Shown here one piece after another: positions 8,785-16,897 of a DNA stretch of 64,000 nucleotides. The stretch comes from CAWJPW01 sp963844845 (GTDB taxonomy: Bacteria > Acidobacteriota > Thermoanaerobaculia > Thermoanaerobaculales > Sulfomarinibacteraceae). The translations under genes and the position numbers were made by a program. The stretch's first letter is position 1; each line of letters starts with the position of its first letter. The notes below the pieces were generated by a model that was not told the origin of the DNA, did not search any database, and saw nothing but the letters and a program-made list of their open reading frames with translations. Where the stretch lies: contig CAWJPW010000003.1 of assembly GCA_963844845.1 (NCBI GenBank), forward strand, positions 558,001-622,000, given 5' to 3'.

Positions 8785-10224
8785 ATGTGGGCTAGCAGGC
8801 TGCTGCACGGCCTCGTGGCGCGTGACCATGGCGCCAAGATGGCGGCTCTCGACCGCCGTGCGCTCCGTGTCGCCCATGCTCTCGAGGCCGCAGCACGGGT
8901 GTACGAGCTCGCGGGAGATGCCGCCACCAAGCAGGGCGGCGGCTATGTGCTCGATCGCCGGTACGTGTTTGCGCTGGTCGAGCGAGCTGCGGCGGCCGCC
9001 GAGGAGGTGGTGCTCGACCTCAACCTCCTCACACGGGGACACTACCTGGAACTCCTGAGGGCTCTCGACACCCTGCACCAGCAGACCCGGGCGCTCATCG
9101 CCGAGAGCGACGCCGGTCGCGCGGCGGGGTTCCAGGGGGCGCGGCCGGAGGTTGTGCCGGGCGAGCTGGCCGCCGCGCTGGCGGCGGCGCCCGTGCTGGT
9201 GGCGGGGGCCGGCGAGGTCGTCTGCCGGGGCGTTGCGTCCGGCCCGCTCCGGGTCGTGTCGAGCCCGGCCGACCTCGCGCTGGTGTGCCCGGGCGAGGTG
9301 GTGCTGGCGACTCGTCTCGGCCCGGAGGCGGTCCGTCCCGAGCTCGGGACCGCGGCCGCTCTGCTCGTGGAGGGGGGAATAGACCAGGGGGTCGTCGCCC
9401 TGGCGCAGGAGTGCCGCATCCCGGCGCTGACTGAAGTGGGAGAGCTCGCACGCCGGCCGCCTGGTGGGACCGAGGTGACGGTGGACGCCGACGACGGCAC
9501 CGTCTACAGCGGGCGAGTCGAGGTGCTGCTGGCCTACCAGGCTGCGGCTGGGCGGGTGGAGGAGCCCGAGTACACGCTGCTTCGCCGCGTTCGCCGCGCC
9601 CTCTTCGCTGGCGGTTCGAGCGGGGCCGGGGGGCTCGAGAACCTGGTTGAAGAGGCGGCCGGTCACATCGTGAGGGGCTTCGCCGAGGCGGTGCTGCGCG
9701 TTCAGCCGGCGGCCTGGCCGCCGGCGGTGTTGGAGCTCACTCCGGGCGGGACGGGGGAGGGCGGCGGGGCGCAGTCGGTGCCTCGCCCGTCCCTGGAGGC
9801 GCTGCTGGCGAGCTGTAGCCTCGAGCCCGCGGGCGCTCCGTGCGTGGCCCTTACCCGGGAGGAGCGTGCCTGGCTGGTTGTGCCCCGGGGCGGCGGCTAC
9901 GACCTGGTGGTCGCTCGGCTCGGCCCCGAGCGGTACGTGCTGGAGCTGCGCCGCCTGGGGCCCCTGGGAGGGCCGGCCGGTGCCGCTCGCGAGGGGTGGC
10001 CGGGAGAGGCCCTGTGCCGTCTCGGCTTCACCGTGGCGACGAGTGGCGAGCACCTTGTTGCGCGCGTCGTCGTCGGCGACATGGAGGGAGCCGCGGGTCG
10101 GTTGGGGGTGTTGGGCGTCCTCACGACGGCGACGGATGGTGGGCCCCCGCCGGACCTCCTCGCGTCCCTCGTGGCGGATGTGCTCGCCGGTGAGGGGACA
10201 GCGGCCGAGGGGGTTCGCCGGTGA
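8785..10224 (+). CDS. Degenerate PEP-synthase-like paralog 2 (no ATP-grasp, no swivel histidine)
   Basis: A 479-residue relative of the genes on either side. The N-terminal helical region (YVLDRRYVFALV...EEVVLDLNLLTRGHYLEL) aligns with YIFDRNTLVALA...VVFDLNAITGGRYPQL of paralog 1. It then passes straight to a swivel-like domain near residues 145-250, with the whole ATP-grasp domain missing. In the swivel domain the GHxA histidine motif reads QGVVA (Val at about residue 203), so it cannot carry phosphate. The C-terminal ~220 residues are diverged and lack the DYLNLN signature. The reading frame is intact, which argues for a retained non-catalytic role, perhaps as partner or regulator of paralog 3; their genes overlap by four bases (GTGA). 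The start is uncertain between GTG 8782 and ATG 8785. Confidence 0.65.
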   Translation: MWASRLLHGLVARDHGAKMAALDRRALRVAHALEAAARVYELAGDAATKQGGGYVLDRRYVFALVERAAAAAEEVVLDLNLLTRGHYLELLRALDTLHQQTRALIAESDAGRAAGFQGARPEVVPGELAAALAAAPVLVAGAGEVVCRGVASGPLRVVSSPADLALVCPGEVVLATRLGPEAVRPELGTAAALLVEGGIDQGVVALAQECRIPALTEVGELARRPPGGTEVTVDADDGTVYSGRVEVLLAYQAAAGRVEEPEYTLLRRVRRALFAGGSSGAGGLENLVEEAAGHIVRGFAEAVLRVQPAAWPPAVLELTPGGTGEGGGAQSVPRPSLEALLASCSLEPAGAPCVALTREERAWLVVPRGGGYDLVVARLGPERYVLELRRLGPLGGPAGAAREGWPGEALCRLGFTVATSGEHLVARVVVGDMEGAAGRLGVLGVLTTATDGGPPPDLLASLVADVLAGEGTAAEGVRR

Positions 10225-12686
10225 GCGGCGGCGCCGCCAATGGCGAGGGTGAAACCCTCCACTACCGCTACCGGCTGCTGCGCCGCATGCTCGGTGCCAA
10301 CAGCGGCCTCCTGGAGCGAATGGTGGACCTGGTGGATGACCTCCGCCACCTGGAGCCGCACCGGCCGGCCGTGCGCTGCGCGGCGTTCGCGCTGCTCGAC
10401 GGGTCGTTGCGCCTGGCCGAGGAGCTCAACGCACTCACTGCCGGCGGCGACCGTGGCCTGTACGACGCGCATCGTCAGGTGGAGGCGGCGGTGCGCGACG
10501 CCCTTCGCAGTCGCGTTGGTGAGCCGCCGCCGCTGGTGCTGCCCCTGACCGGGATCGGACGTGGCGAGCGGGAGCTGGTGGGCGGCAAGGCCGCGCATCT
10601 GGGCGAGCTGCGGCGTCGGCATCCCGAGCTCGTCCCACCCGGCTTCGTGCTCACTACGAGGGCCTATCGGCGGGTACTGGAGGCCAACGGCCTGCCCGAG
10701 CGCCTGCGCGAGCTGCTGCGCGACCTCAGCCTGCTGGCCGGGCGTGAGCTCTTCGTCGAGCGCCTGACGGCCGCCCGCGAGGCGGTTACGAGCGCGATGT
10801 TGCCCGAGGACGTGGAGCGCGCGCTGGCGGCGGGGCTCGCCGGGCTCGGGGACTGCGGCCGGCTGGCGGTGCGCTCCAGTGCGGTGGGGGAGGACGGGGC
10901 CCTGAGCTTCGCCGGCCAGTTCGAGAGCGTGCTCCAGGTCGCGCCCGGCGAAACGGCGGATGCCTACCGCGACGTGCTCGCCAGCCGCTTTGCGGAGCGG
11001 GCGGTTCTCTATCGGCTGGCGGGCGGTTTCACCGAGGTGGAGACGCCCATGGCGGTGCTGGTGCAGCCGATGGTCCCGGCCCGGGCGGCCGGTGTGCTCT
11101 ACACCCGCGATCCGCGCTCCCCAGACGCCTCGTGGATGCTGGCGGCAGCAGTGCCGGGGCTGGGCGAGGGACTCGTGCGCGGTGACGTTCCCGGGGCGAT
11201 GGCATTGCTTACCAGGGAGCCCGCAGGCGAGCTGGTACGGGTAGCGGGCGAGCGGGCTCCGACGGATGGCGGGGCGGCGGTGCATGCCCTGTTGGGCAGC
11301 GAAGGTCTCGCCCGGCTGGCCGCCGCCGGGTTGGCGGCGGAGGCGAGCCTCGAAGGCCCGCAGGACATCGAGTGGGTTCTCACTCCGGACGGCCGCGTCG
11401 TGTTGGTACAGGCTCGTCCCCTCGCCCTCGAGCCCACTGCCGCAGTGGTCGCGATCCCGACCATCGAGGCCGGGCCACTCCACCAGGGCGGCACCACCCT
11501 GTGCCCTGGCCGCACCGCTGGCTCGGTGTACGTGGCTCTCGGCACAGACGACCTCGCCGGCACCCCCGACGGGGCGGTGTTGGTGGTGGCCCATGCTACT
11601 CCCGAGGTGGCCACCGTACTGCGTCGGATCGCGGGCTTGATCGCCGAGACCGGCAATCCCGCCGGTCACGCCGCCACCCTCCTGCGCGAGTTCGGAATCC
11701 CTGCCCTGGCCGGGGTCACCGGCGCTACCGAGCGCTTCCGCGACGGCCAGGCAGTCTCGCTGGACGCCGGGGAGCGGACCGTGTACCCGGAGACGCTGTG
11801 GCCGGGGCGGCGGGATCGGCGTGGCGACCGGGTGGAGCACCGGCGCGGAGGCGACCGCGGGGGTGTGCTGCGCGACCGGGTGATCACGCTGAACCTCGTG
11901 GATCCCTCGGCGCGCGCCTTCCGGCCGGCTGGCTGCCGCTCGGTGCACGACATCGTCCGGTACACCCACGAGCGGGCGGTGGCCGCGCTGTTCGCCCTGG
12001 GCGACGCGGCCGCACGGGAAGGGACCGGTGCGGTGTATCGCCTCGAGACCCCGCTGCCCCTTCACCTCGAGGTTCTCGACCTCGGCGGTGCGGTGCCGTC
12101 GGGCGTCGGCCGGAAGCACAGAGTGGCGCCGGGGGACATCGTCTCCAAGCCGTTCACCGCCTTCTGGCGCGGAGCCTCCGACCCGAGGGTGAGCTGGGCG
12201 GGCCGGAGCCAAGTGAATCTGGGCGGGTTTGCCTCGGTGGTGAGCACGGCCATGACGGGGTCGGCGCGCGGGCCGCGGGAGCTGGGTGGCCGCAACTACG
12301 TCATCGTCGCTCCCGATTATCTCAATCTCAACGCCCGGTTGGCCTACCACTTCGCCATGATCGACGCGCTCGTGCTGGAGCAGACGGAGGCCAACGTCGT
12401 GAACTTCCGCTTCCGCGGCGGCGGCGCCAGCATGGAGCGCCGCGACCTGCGAGCCCGGTTCCTGGCCGATGTCCTACGGGGCGCGCGCTTCGGTGTGGAC
12501 CGCCGCGGTGACCTGGTCACCGCGTGGATGCGGGGGCGCCCACAGGCCGACTGTGCCGAGGGGCTCGCCCTCCTCGGGCGCCTCATGGCCTGCGCCCGCC
12601 AGCTGGACATGATGGTGAGCGACGAGGCAGCGGTCAGCGAGCTCGTAGAGCGCTTCCTGGCGGAGGACTACGAGGCGTTCACTTGA
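10221..12686 (+). CDS. PEP-synthase-like phosphotransferase without PEP-binding barrel (paralog 3)
   Basis: An 821-residue protein with the same plan as paralog 1. It has a helical N-terminal domain (MVDLVDDLRHL...LAEELNALTAGG), then an ATP-grasp domain with GGKAAHLGEL, VPPGFVLTT, VRSSAVGEDGALSFAGQFE and the end motif DIEWVLTPDGRVVLVQARPL. A swivel domain carries the phospho-histidine at H483 in PAGHAATLLREFGIPALAGV. The C-terminal unique domain holds APDYLNLNARLAYHFAMID and FRFRGGG. ATP-binding and histidine residues are present, so it should be catalytically competent; the PEP/pyruvate barrel is absent and the acceptor is unknown. Its GTG start overlaps the stop of paralog 2. An octamer repeat lies on its stop codon. 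Confidence 0.78.
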   Translation: MSGGAANGEGETLHYRYRLLRRMLGANSGLLERMVDLVDDLRHLEPHRPAVRCAAFALLDGSLRLAEELNALTAGGDRGLYDAHRQVEAAVRDALRSRVGEPPPLVLPLTGIGRGERELVGGKAAHLGELRRRHPELVPPGFVLTTRAYRRVLEANGLPERLRELLRDLSLLAGRELFVERLTAAREAVTSAMLPEDVERALAAGLAGLGDCGRLAVRSSAVGEDGALSFAGQFESVLQVAPGETADAYRDVLASRFAERAVLYRLAGGFTEVETPMAVLVQPMVPARAAGVLYTRDPRSPDASWMLAAAVPGLGEGLVRGDVPGAMALLTREPAGELVRVAGERAPTDGGAAVHALLGSEGLARLAAAGLAAEASLEGPQDIEWVLTPDGRVVLVQARPLALEPTAAVVAIPTIEAGPLHQGGTTLCPGRTAGSVYVALGTDDLAGTPDGAVLVVAHATPEVATVLRRIAGLIAETGNPAGHAATLLREFGIPALAGVTGATERFRDGQAVSLDAGERTVYPETLWPGRRDRRGDRVEHRRGGDRGGVLRDRVITLNLVDPSARAFRPAGCRSVHDIVRYTHERAVAALFALGDAAAREGTGAVYRLETPLPLHLEVLDLGGAVPSGVGRKHRVAPGDIVSKPFTAFWRGASDPRVSWAGRSQVNLGGFASVVSTAMTGSARGPRELGGRNYVIVAPDYLNLNARLAYHFAMIDALVLEQTEANVVNFRFRGGGASMERRDLRARFLADVLRGARFGVDRRGDLVTAWMRGRPQADCAEGLALLGRLMACARQLDMMVSDEAAVSELVERFLAEDYEAFT

Positions 12687-12706
12687 TGAGGTGACGAGGT
12701 GATGAG
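12683..12706 (+). repeat. Octamer tandem repeat, site C (three units)
   Basis: TTGATGAG, GTGACGAG and GTGATGAG follow one another across the stop codon of paralog 3. This is the clearest three-unit copy on the plus strand. Confidence 0.7.
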
Positions 12707-12800
12707 GACCCTCCCACCCACCACCCGGTAGACGTAACGCCCGAGGTTCGCAGAGAGGCTGACGGCGAGCCCGCCGAGGAGCGGGAAGGTGCAAAGAAAG

Positions 12801-12834
12801 CCCCCCGCCGTAGCCCCGAAGGGCGGGCGGGGGG
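12801..12834. terminator. GC-rich hairpin between convergent genes
   Basis: CCCCCCGCC pairs perfectly with GGCGGGGGG across a 16-base loop. It lies in the gap where paralog 3 and pepD converge, so it could end transcription from both sides. No T-run is present. Confidence 0.5.
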
Positions 12835-12837
12835 AAC

Positions 12838-12861
12838 TTCATCACCCCATCACTTCATCAC
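12838..12861 (-). repeat. Octamer tandem repeat, site D (three units)
   Basis: Read on the minus strand: GTGATGAA, GTGATGGG, GTGATGAA, starting about 20 bases after the pepD stop. The orientation follows the upstream gene, as at the other sites. Confidence 0.7.
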
Positions 12862-12881
12862 CGGGTGGGGGGCGGGTAGGG

Positions 12882-14348
12882 CTACGCCAGCTCCGCCAGC
12901 ACCGCCTTGAGGTGCTTGTAGAACTTCTGCACCGACGAGATCTGCACCATCTCGTCGGGGGAGTGGGCGCCGTGGATCTCGGGTCCGATGGAGACGATGT
13001 CCATGCCAGGCACCTTCTCCAGCAGCAGACCGCACTCCAGGCCGGCGTGGATCGCCTTGAGGCCCGGCCGGGTGCCGAAGAGCTTTTCGTACACGCTCAC
13101 CGTCTGCTTGACGATCGGAGAGTCGGGGTTCGGCTTCCAGCCAGGGTACGCGTCGTGCACCTCGACCTTTGCGCCGCCGAGCCGGCAGATCGAGCGCACC
13201 TGCTGCTGCACCGCGTACAGCGCCGGCATCACCGACGAACGGTGTGAGGTGGTGAGCACGGCGCGTTCCGACTCGGTGCGGATCACCGCCACGTTGTTGG
13301 ACGTCTCCACGAGGCCGGGGACCTCGCGCGACATGGCCAGGACGCCGTGGGGGAGACCGTTGAGAACGTGCAGGATGTGGTCGCGGGCATGGACGTTCAT
13401 GGGCTCGGCGACCTCGGGCGTATCGTCCAGCTCCTCGACCTCGAGCGCGAGCTCGGGCTCGATGGATCCGAACTCCTCGCGGAAGGCGGTGAGGCGCTCG
13501 TTCACCACCTCGTCGAACTCAGCGCGGGCTGCCTTGGGCATACGGACCACCGCGAAGCACTCGCGTGGGATGGCGTTGTGCTTGGAGCCACCTTCCATGG
13601 AGACGAGGTCCAGCTCGAGGCCGCGGTCGATGGCGGCGAGCAGTACCCGGGTTGCCAGCTTGACCGCGTTGCCGCGGTTCTCGTCGATGTTGAGGCCGGA
13701 GTGGCCGCCCTTGAGGCCGCGCACCGAGAGCTTGAGCGGGATCGTCCCCATGAGACCCTTGCGCCGCGAGATGGGGAACTCGGCCGTGGAGTCGGCACCG
13801 CCGGCGCAGCCGAAGTACACTGCGCCGTCCTCCTCGGTGTCGAGGTTGAGCATGATCCGCCCTTTGAGAATGTCAGGGTCCAGCTGCATGGCGCCGGTGA
13901 GGCCGGTCTCCTCGTCCATGGTGCAGAGGATCTCGAGGGGCCCGTGCACGACCTCGGGGTCGTCCGCGACCGCCATGGAGGCGGCTACGCCAACGCCGTT
14001 GTCGGCGCCCAGGGTGGTGCCCACCGCAGTCACCCAGTCGCCCTCCACCGCAACCTGGATGGGATCCTGCATGAAGTCGAAGGTCACGTCGGAGTTCTTC
14101 TCGGCGACCATGTCGAGGTGGCCCTGCAGCACCACGGTTGGCGCCGACTCATGCCCGGGCGTGGCCGGCACCTTCACGACGATGTTGTCGGCTGCGTCGC
14201 GGACCACCTCAAAGCCGCGCTTCTCGGCCCATGCCACGACGTGGGCGGCGATGCGCTCCTCGTGCTTCGAGGGACGCGGGATCTGCCGGATCGCGTCGAA
14301 GTGCGACCAGACGTGCTTTGGTTCGAGAGTGTCGAGAGGACTGCTCAT
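12882..14348 (-). CDS. pepD: Aminoacyl-histidine dipeptidase (PepD-type, M20)
   Basis: A 488-residue zinc dipeptidase that cleaves Xaa-His and other dipeptides in the cytoplasm. M20 landmarks are in order: VVLQGHLDMV (metal His), GTTLGADNGVGVAA (bridging Asp), CTMDEETGLTGA (catalytic and metal Glu), MLNLDTEEDG (metal Asp), an inserted dimerisation domain opening with LSVRGLKGGHSGLNI, and IHAGLECGLL near the end. Length and motif order fit E. coli PepD. GGAGG sits about six bases before the ATG. It follows the Asd-like gene after 35 bases and is probably the last gene of the pssA operon. An octamer repeat and GC-rich hairpin lie downstream. Confidence 0.92.
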   Translation of the reverse strand: MSSPLDTLEPKHVWSHFDAIRQIPRPSKHEERIAAHVVAWAEKRGFEVVRDAADNIVVKVPATPGHESAPTVVLQGHLDMVAEKNSDVTFDFMQDPIQVAVEGDWVTAVGTTLGADNGVGVAASMAVADDPEVVHGPLEILCTMDEETGLTGAMQLDPDILKGRIMLNLDTEEDGAVYFGCAGGADSTAEFPISRRKGLMGTIPLKLSVRGLKGGHSGLNIDENRGNAVKLATRVLLAAIDRGLELDLVSMEGGSKHNAIPRECFAVVRMPKAARAEFDEVVNERLTAFREEFGSIEPELALEVEELDDTPEVAEPMNVHARDHILHVLNGLPHGVLAMSREVPGLVETSNNVAVIRTESERAVLTTSHRSSVMPALYAVQQQVRSICRLGGAKVEVHDAYPGWKPNPDSPIVKQTVSVYEKLFGTRPGLKAIHAGLECGLLLEKVPGMDIVSIGPEIHGAHSPDEMVQISSVQKFYKHLKAVLAELA

Positions 14349-14383
14349 GCTCGGCCTCCTTCAGTTTTCGGGGAACCGTAATG

Positions 14384-15319
14384 TTAGAGGAACGATTGCA
14401 GGATTTCCAGGGCGGAGAGGGCACCGCCGAGACTCATGCCGTCGACCATGGCGGTGACCGCCACGGTGCGTCCGTCCGCGGAGACGTGTGGGAGTCCCAG
14501 GAGAACGGCCTCGCGGTTGATGACGTCCTCCAGGCGCAGGGGCGGGTCAGCCAGGGCCAGGAGGGTGCTGCCTCGCCACAGCTCCACCAGCTCGTCCACT
14601 CGCACTGGTTGTGCGAAGCGCAGGCCGAGATGGGCCTGGTGCCCATGAAAGACGCCGGTGAGGCTACGGCAGACCGCCACCGAGCGCCCGCCCAGCATCC
14701 GTGCCAAATCCTCCACCAGCAGCTCGGCGGGGAGGTCGACGGCACCGAATGCGAGCACCTGGCCGGCCAGCTGCTCGGCGACCGGTACGCCCGAGAGCCG
14801 GGCGGTGGCCTGGCTGGCGAGGCCGTCCACAGCGGCGGCACCGAGGCTCGAAACCGGCTCGACCGCGGCCACCGAGAGCCCCTCCAGCTCGAGGGCGTCG
14901 AGGGGCTCCACCACTGCCACGGCGGCCAGCAACGATGGGTGGGCGACGCGCGCCGCGCGGGTGGAGTGTGCACCGGCAGGCCCGGCCAAGGGCTCGAGAC
15001 GGTCCCAGAATCGCTCGAGGCGGCCCGCGTCGACGAACGGGACCGCGGGTGCGGCGTCGAGAAAGGACTCGAGGACGTCGATGCGCGGTGTGTCGGCGAC
15101 GGCGAGGGAGAGGACGGCGTCACAGCCGTGGAGCTGCGCTGGAGAGTCCAGGGGCGGTACCAGGCCGGGCCCGCCGCCGAGCTCGGCGATCTTGTGCTCG
15201 TCGTCCTCGTCGGTGTGGACGAATACCAGCTCGCCGCCCAGGGAAGGGTAGCGGGGGAGGAGCTCGAGAAGCTCGCGGCCCAGCAGGGTGAGGGGGTCGA
15301 TGACAGCGAGTCGGGTCAC
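14384..15319 (-). CDS. Aspartate-semialdehyde-dehydrogenase-like protein lacking the catalytic Cys
   Basis: A 311-residue protein shaped like aspartate-semialdehyde dehydrogenase (Asd): an N-terminal nucleotide-binding fold (LAVIDPLTLLGRELLELLPR) and a dimerisation half containing SLTGVFHGHQAHLGLRF, like the VPVFxGH segment of Asd. Where Asd has its nucleophile in NPNCS/TT, this protein reads VAHPSLL at residues 125-131, with no cysteine, so dehydrogenase activity is not expected. It may be a USG-1-like pseudoenzyme. A GTG start with AGGAG upstream overlaps the pssA stop by four bases, indicating translational coupling. Its role next to phospholipid genes is unknown. Confidence 0.68.
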   Translation of the reverse strand: MTRLAVIDPLTLLGRELLELLPRYPSLGGELVFVHTDEDDEHKIAELGGGPGLVPPLDSPAQLHGCDAVLSLAVADTPRIDVLESFLDAAPAVPFVDAGRLERFWDRLEPLAGPAGAHSTRAARVAHPSLLAAVAVVEPLDALELEGLSVAAVEPVSSLGAAAVDGLASQATARLSGVPVAEQLAGQVLAFGAVDLPAELLVEDLARMLGGRSVAVCRSLTGVFHGHQAHLGLRFAQPVRVDELVELWRGSTLLALADPPLRLEDVINREAVLLGLPHVSADGRTVAVTAMVDGMSLGGALSALEILQSFL

Positions 15320-16101
15320 AGGATCTCCTCGGTCGGCGCTTCTTCGGCAACGGGCGACGCGCCGTCGCCGCGGGAGCGGGTACGCATGAGCACTGCCAGC
15401 GGGGCCGACAAAATGTAGACCACGAGCAGCAGGGACATCACGTGAATCGGAGCGAACGTGAGCAGGGCGAACACGGTGGCGATGGCGAAGAAGATCGTCA
15501 CCGGCAGACGTCGGCGCAGGTTGAAGTCTTTGAAGGAGCGGTAGGGAAGAGTGGAGACCATGAGCAACGCCAGGGCCAGCACGAATCCCGCCACCAGCAG
15601 GAGGAAGGCGGGGTCCTGAACCGGGGCTGGTGACTCGAGCACGATGAGGGCGACCGCGGCGGCTCCGGCGGGGATCGGCATTCCCTTGAAGAAGCTGGGG
15701 TCCTTGGCCTGGGAGTTGAAGCGCGCGAGGCGGATGGACCCGCCTACCAGGAAGAGGAAGGCCACCGCCAGGCCGAGCCGGGGTTTTTGCCAGAGGCCCC
15801 ACTTGTAGGCGAGCAGGGCCGGAGCGGCGCCGAAGGAGAGCACGTCGGCGAGCGAGTCATAGGCCTCGCCGAACGAGCTTGTGGTGTGTGTGAGGCGGGC
15901 GATGCGCCCGTCCAGCGAGTCGGCGACAACGGCGATGAGGATGAGAACGGCGGCGGTCTCGAAGTCTCCCCGCGCCGTCGCCACCAGTGAGTAGAAGCCC
16001 ACGAAGATGTTTGCGACGGTGAACAGCGAGGGGATCAGGTAGACCCCGCGGCGCAGGCGCTCCCCGGTGCGCGGACGAGGCGCGCGTCGGCGTGCTCTCA
16101 T
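15316..16101 (-). CDS. pssA: CDP-diacylglycerol-serine O-phosphatidyltransferase
   Basis: A 261-residue membrane enzyme that makes phosphatidylserine from CDP-diacylglycerol and serine. The CDP-alcohol phosphotransferase signature D-x2-D-G-x2-A-R-x8-G-x3-D-x3-D is complete, beginning at DSLDGRIAR near residue 61. Six to eight membrane helices surround it, and VGGSIRLARFN and FKGMPIPAG are typical of PssA. It overlaps the decarboxylase-like gene upstream and the Asd-like gene downstream by four bases each, so all are translated from one message. Confidence 0.92.
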   Translation of the reverse strand: MRARRRAPRPRTGERLRRGVYLIPSLFTVANIFVGFYSLVATARGDFETAAVLILIAVVADSLDGRIARLTHTTSSFGEAYDSLADVLSFGAAPALLAYKWGLWQKPRLGLAVAFLFLVGGSIRLARFNSQAKDPSFFKGMPIPAGAAAVALIVLESPAPVQDPAFLLLVAGFVLALALLMVSTLPYRSFKDFNLRRRLPVTIFFAIATVFALLTFAPIHVMSLLLVVYILSAPLAVLMRTRSRGDGASPVAEEAPTEEIL

Positions 16102-16676
16102 GAAACCTCCGTCTCCTCAATGGTGGCCACCGCGCTGTGCCCGGCACGGACCCGGTCGCCCACCGCCACGAGCAGCTGGGCCGAGGCGGGAAGCCGGAGC
16201 TCCACGCGGCCACCCAGGGGCAGCAGACCCAGCCGCTCGCCCCGGGTCATCTCCTCACCGAGGCGCCGGTCGAGGACCGGGCGCAGTGGGCGAGTGGCGT
16301 CGAGGGACAGCGCGAAGCCGCCCGCCGCTGTGCTCCAGGCGCCCCGGATGCCATGCGGGCGGCGATCGAGCCGGTCCAACACTCCGCTTTGGGGAGCCCT
16401 CACCACGTGGACGTCGCGCCACGAGACGAGGATGCCCAGACGGCGGAGGTCGGGGCTCTCGGCGGTATCTTCGATGAGCATCACCCTCCCGTCGACGGGC
16501 GCGCACACGATCCGTGGAGGTCCGCCGCAGGTGCGTATCGGATCACGGAACAGCAGGAGCGCGAGCAAGCCCACCGCGACCAGGCCCCAGCCGAAGTACG
16601 GCTCGCCAAAGATTGTGAGTACCACGCCTGCGAACGCGGGAAAGAGAATGAAGGGCCAGCCCTCCGGGGCGATCAT
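16098..16676 (-). CDS. Phosphatidylserine-decarboxylase-like protein lacking the pyruvoyl serine
   Basis: A 192-residue protein with one or two N-terminal membrane helices (FILFPAFAGVVLTIFGEPYF), then motifs of the short phosphatidylserine decarboxylases: FRDPIRT, CAPVDGRVMLIED, SWRDVHVVRAPQSGVLD and GERLGLLPLGGRVELRLP. In active proenzymes the last motif reads FGSR; cleavage before that Ser makes the pyruvoyl cofactor. Here the residue is Gly156 (codon GGC), so self-processing should fail. The preceding 'QIAGxIARRI' region is also unrecognisable. Next to pssA, a role in phosphatidylethanolamine synthesis would be expected, but the missing serine argues against it. The start at this ATG has no clear ribosome site; an upstream start is possible. 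Confidence 0.72.
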   Translation of the reverse strand: MIAPEGWPFILFPAFAGVVLTIFGEPYFGWGLVAVGLLALLLFRDPIRTCGGPPRIVCAPVDGRVMLIEDTAESPDLRRLGILVSWRDVHVVRAPQSGVLDRLDRRPHGIRGAWSTAAGGFALSLDATRPLRPVLDRRLGEEMTRGERLGLLPLGGRVELRLPASAQLLVAVGDRVRAGHSAVATIEETEVS

Positions 16677-16693
16677 GGGGCTGGGGGTGTCTC

Positions 16694-16897
16694 TCAGCCC
16701 TGGCTGCGCAGGCTCGCAAGCTGGTCCTTGACGAGGAGCTTGAGCTTCTTGATGCGCTTCTCCTCGATCTCCTCGTCGGGTGTGAGCCACGCCTTGCTAG
16801 TCAGCTCGTGCAACCGCGTCTCGTACTCCCTGTGCTGGCGGAGCAACTCGTCGTAGCTGACTTCTGCGGTCGGTGTGGTCTCGCGGTCACTTATCAT
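16694..16897 (-). CDS. DUF465 (YdcH-like) small protein
   Basis: A 67-residue, charged, helical protein: YDELLRQHREYETRLHELT followed by WLTPDEEIEEKRIKKLKLLV matches the DUF465/YdcH pattern of short coiled-coil proteins. Its function is unknown. GGAGG sits six bases before the ATG. It is the first gene of the minus-strand run leading into the decarboxylase-like and pssA genes, so the operon promoter probably lies in the ~250 bp to its right, where I saw no clear promoter or gene. Confidence 0.8.
   Translation of the reverse strand: MISDRETTPTAEVSYDELLRQHREYETRLHELTSKAWLTPDEEIEEKRIKKLKLLVKDQLASLRSQG

Noticed and set aside
13347..14381. Long open reading opposite pepD (plus strand)
   Set aside because: It is the mirror of a clear M20 dipeptidase in high-GC DNA; no recognisable domain, and its composition is the usual shadow pattern.
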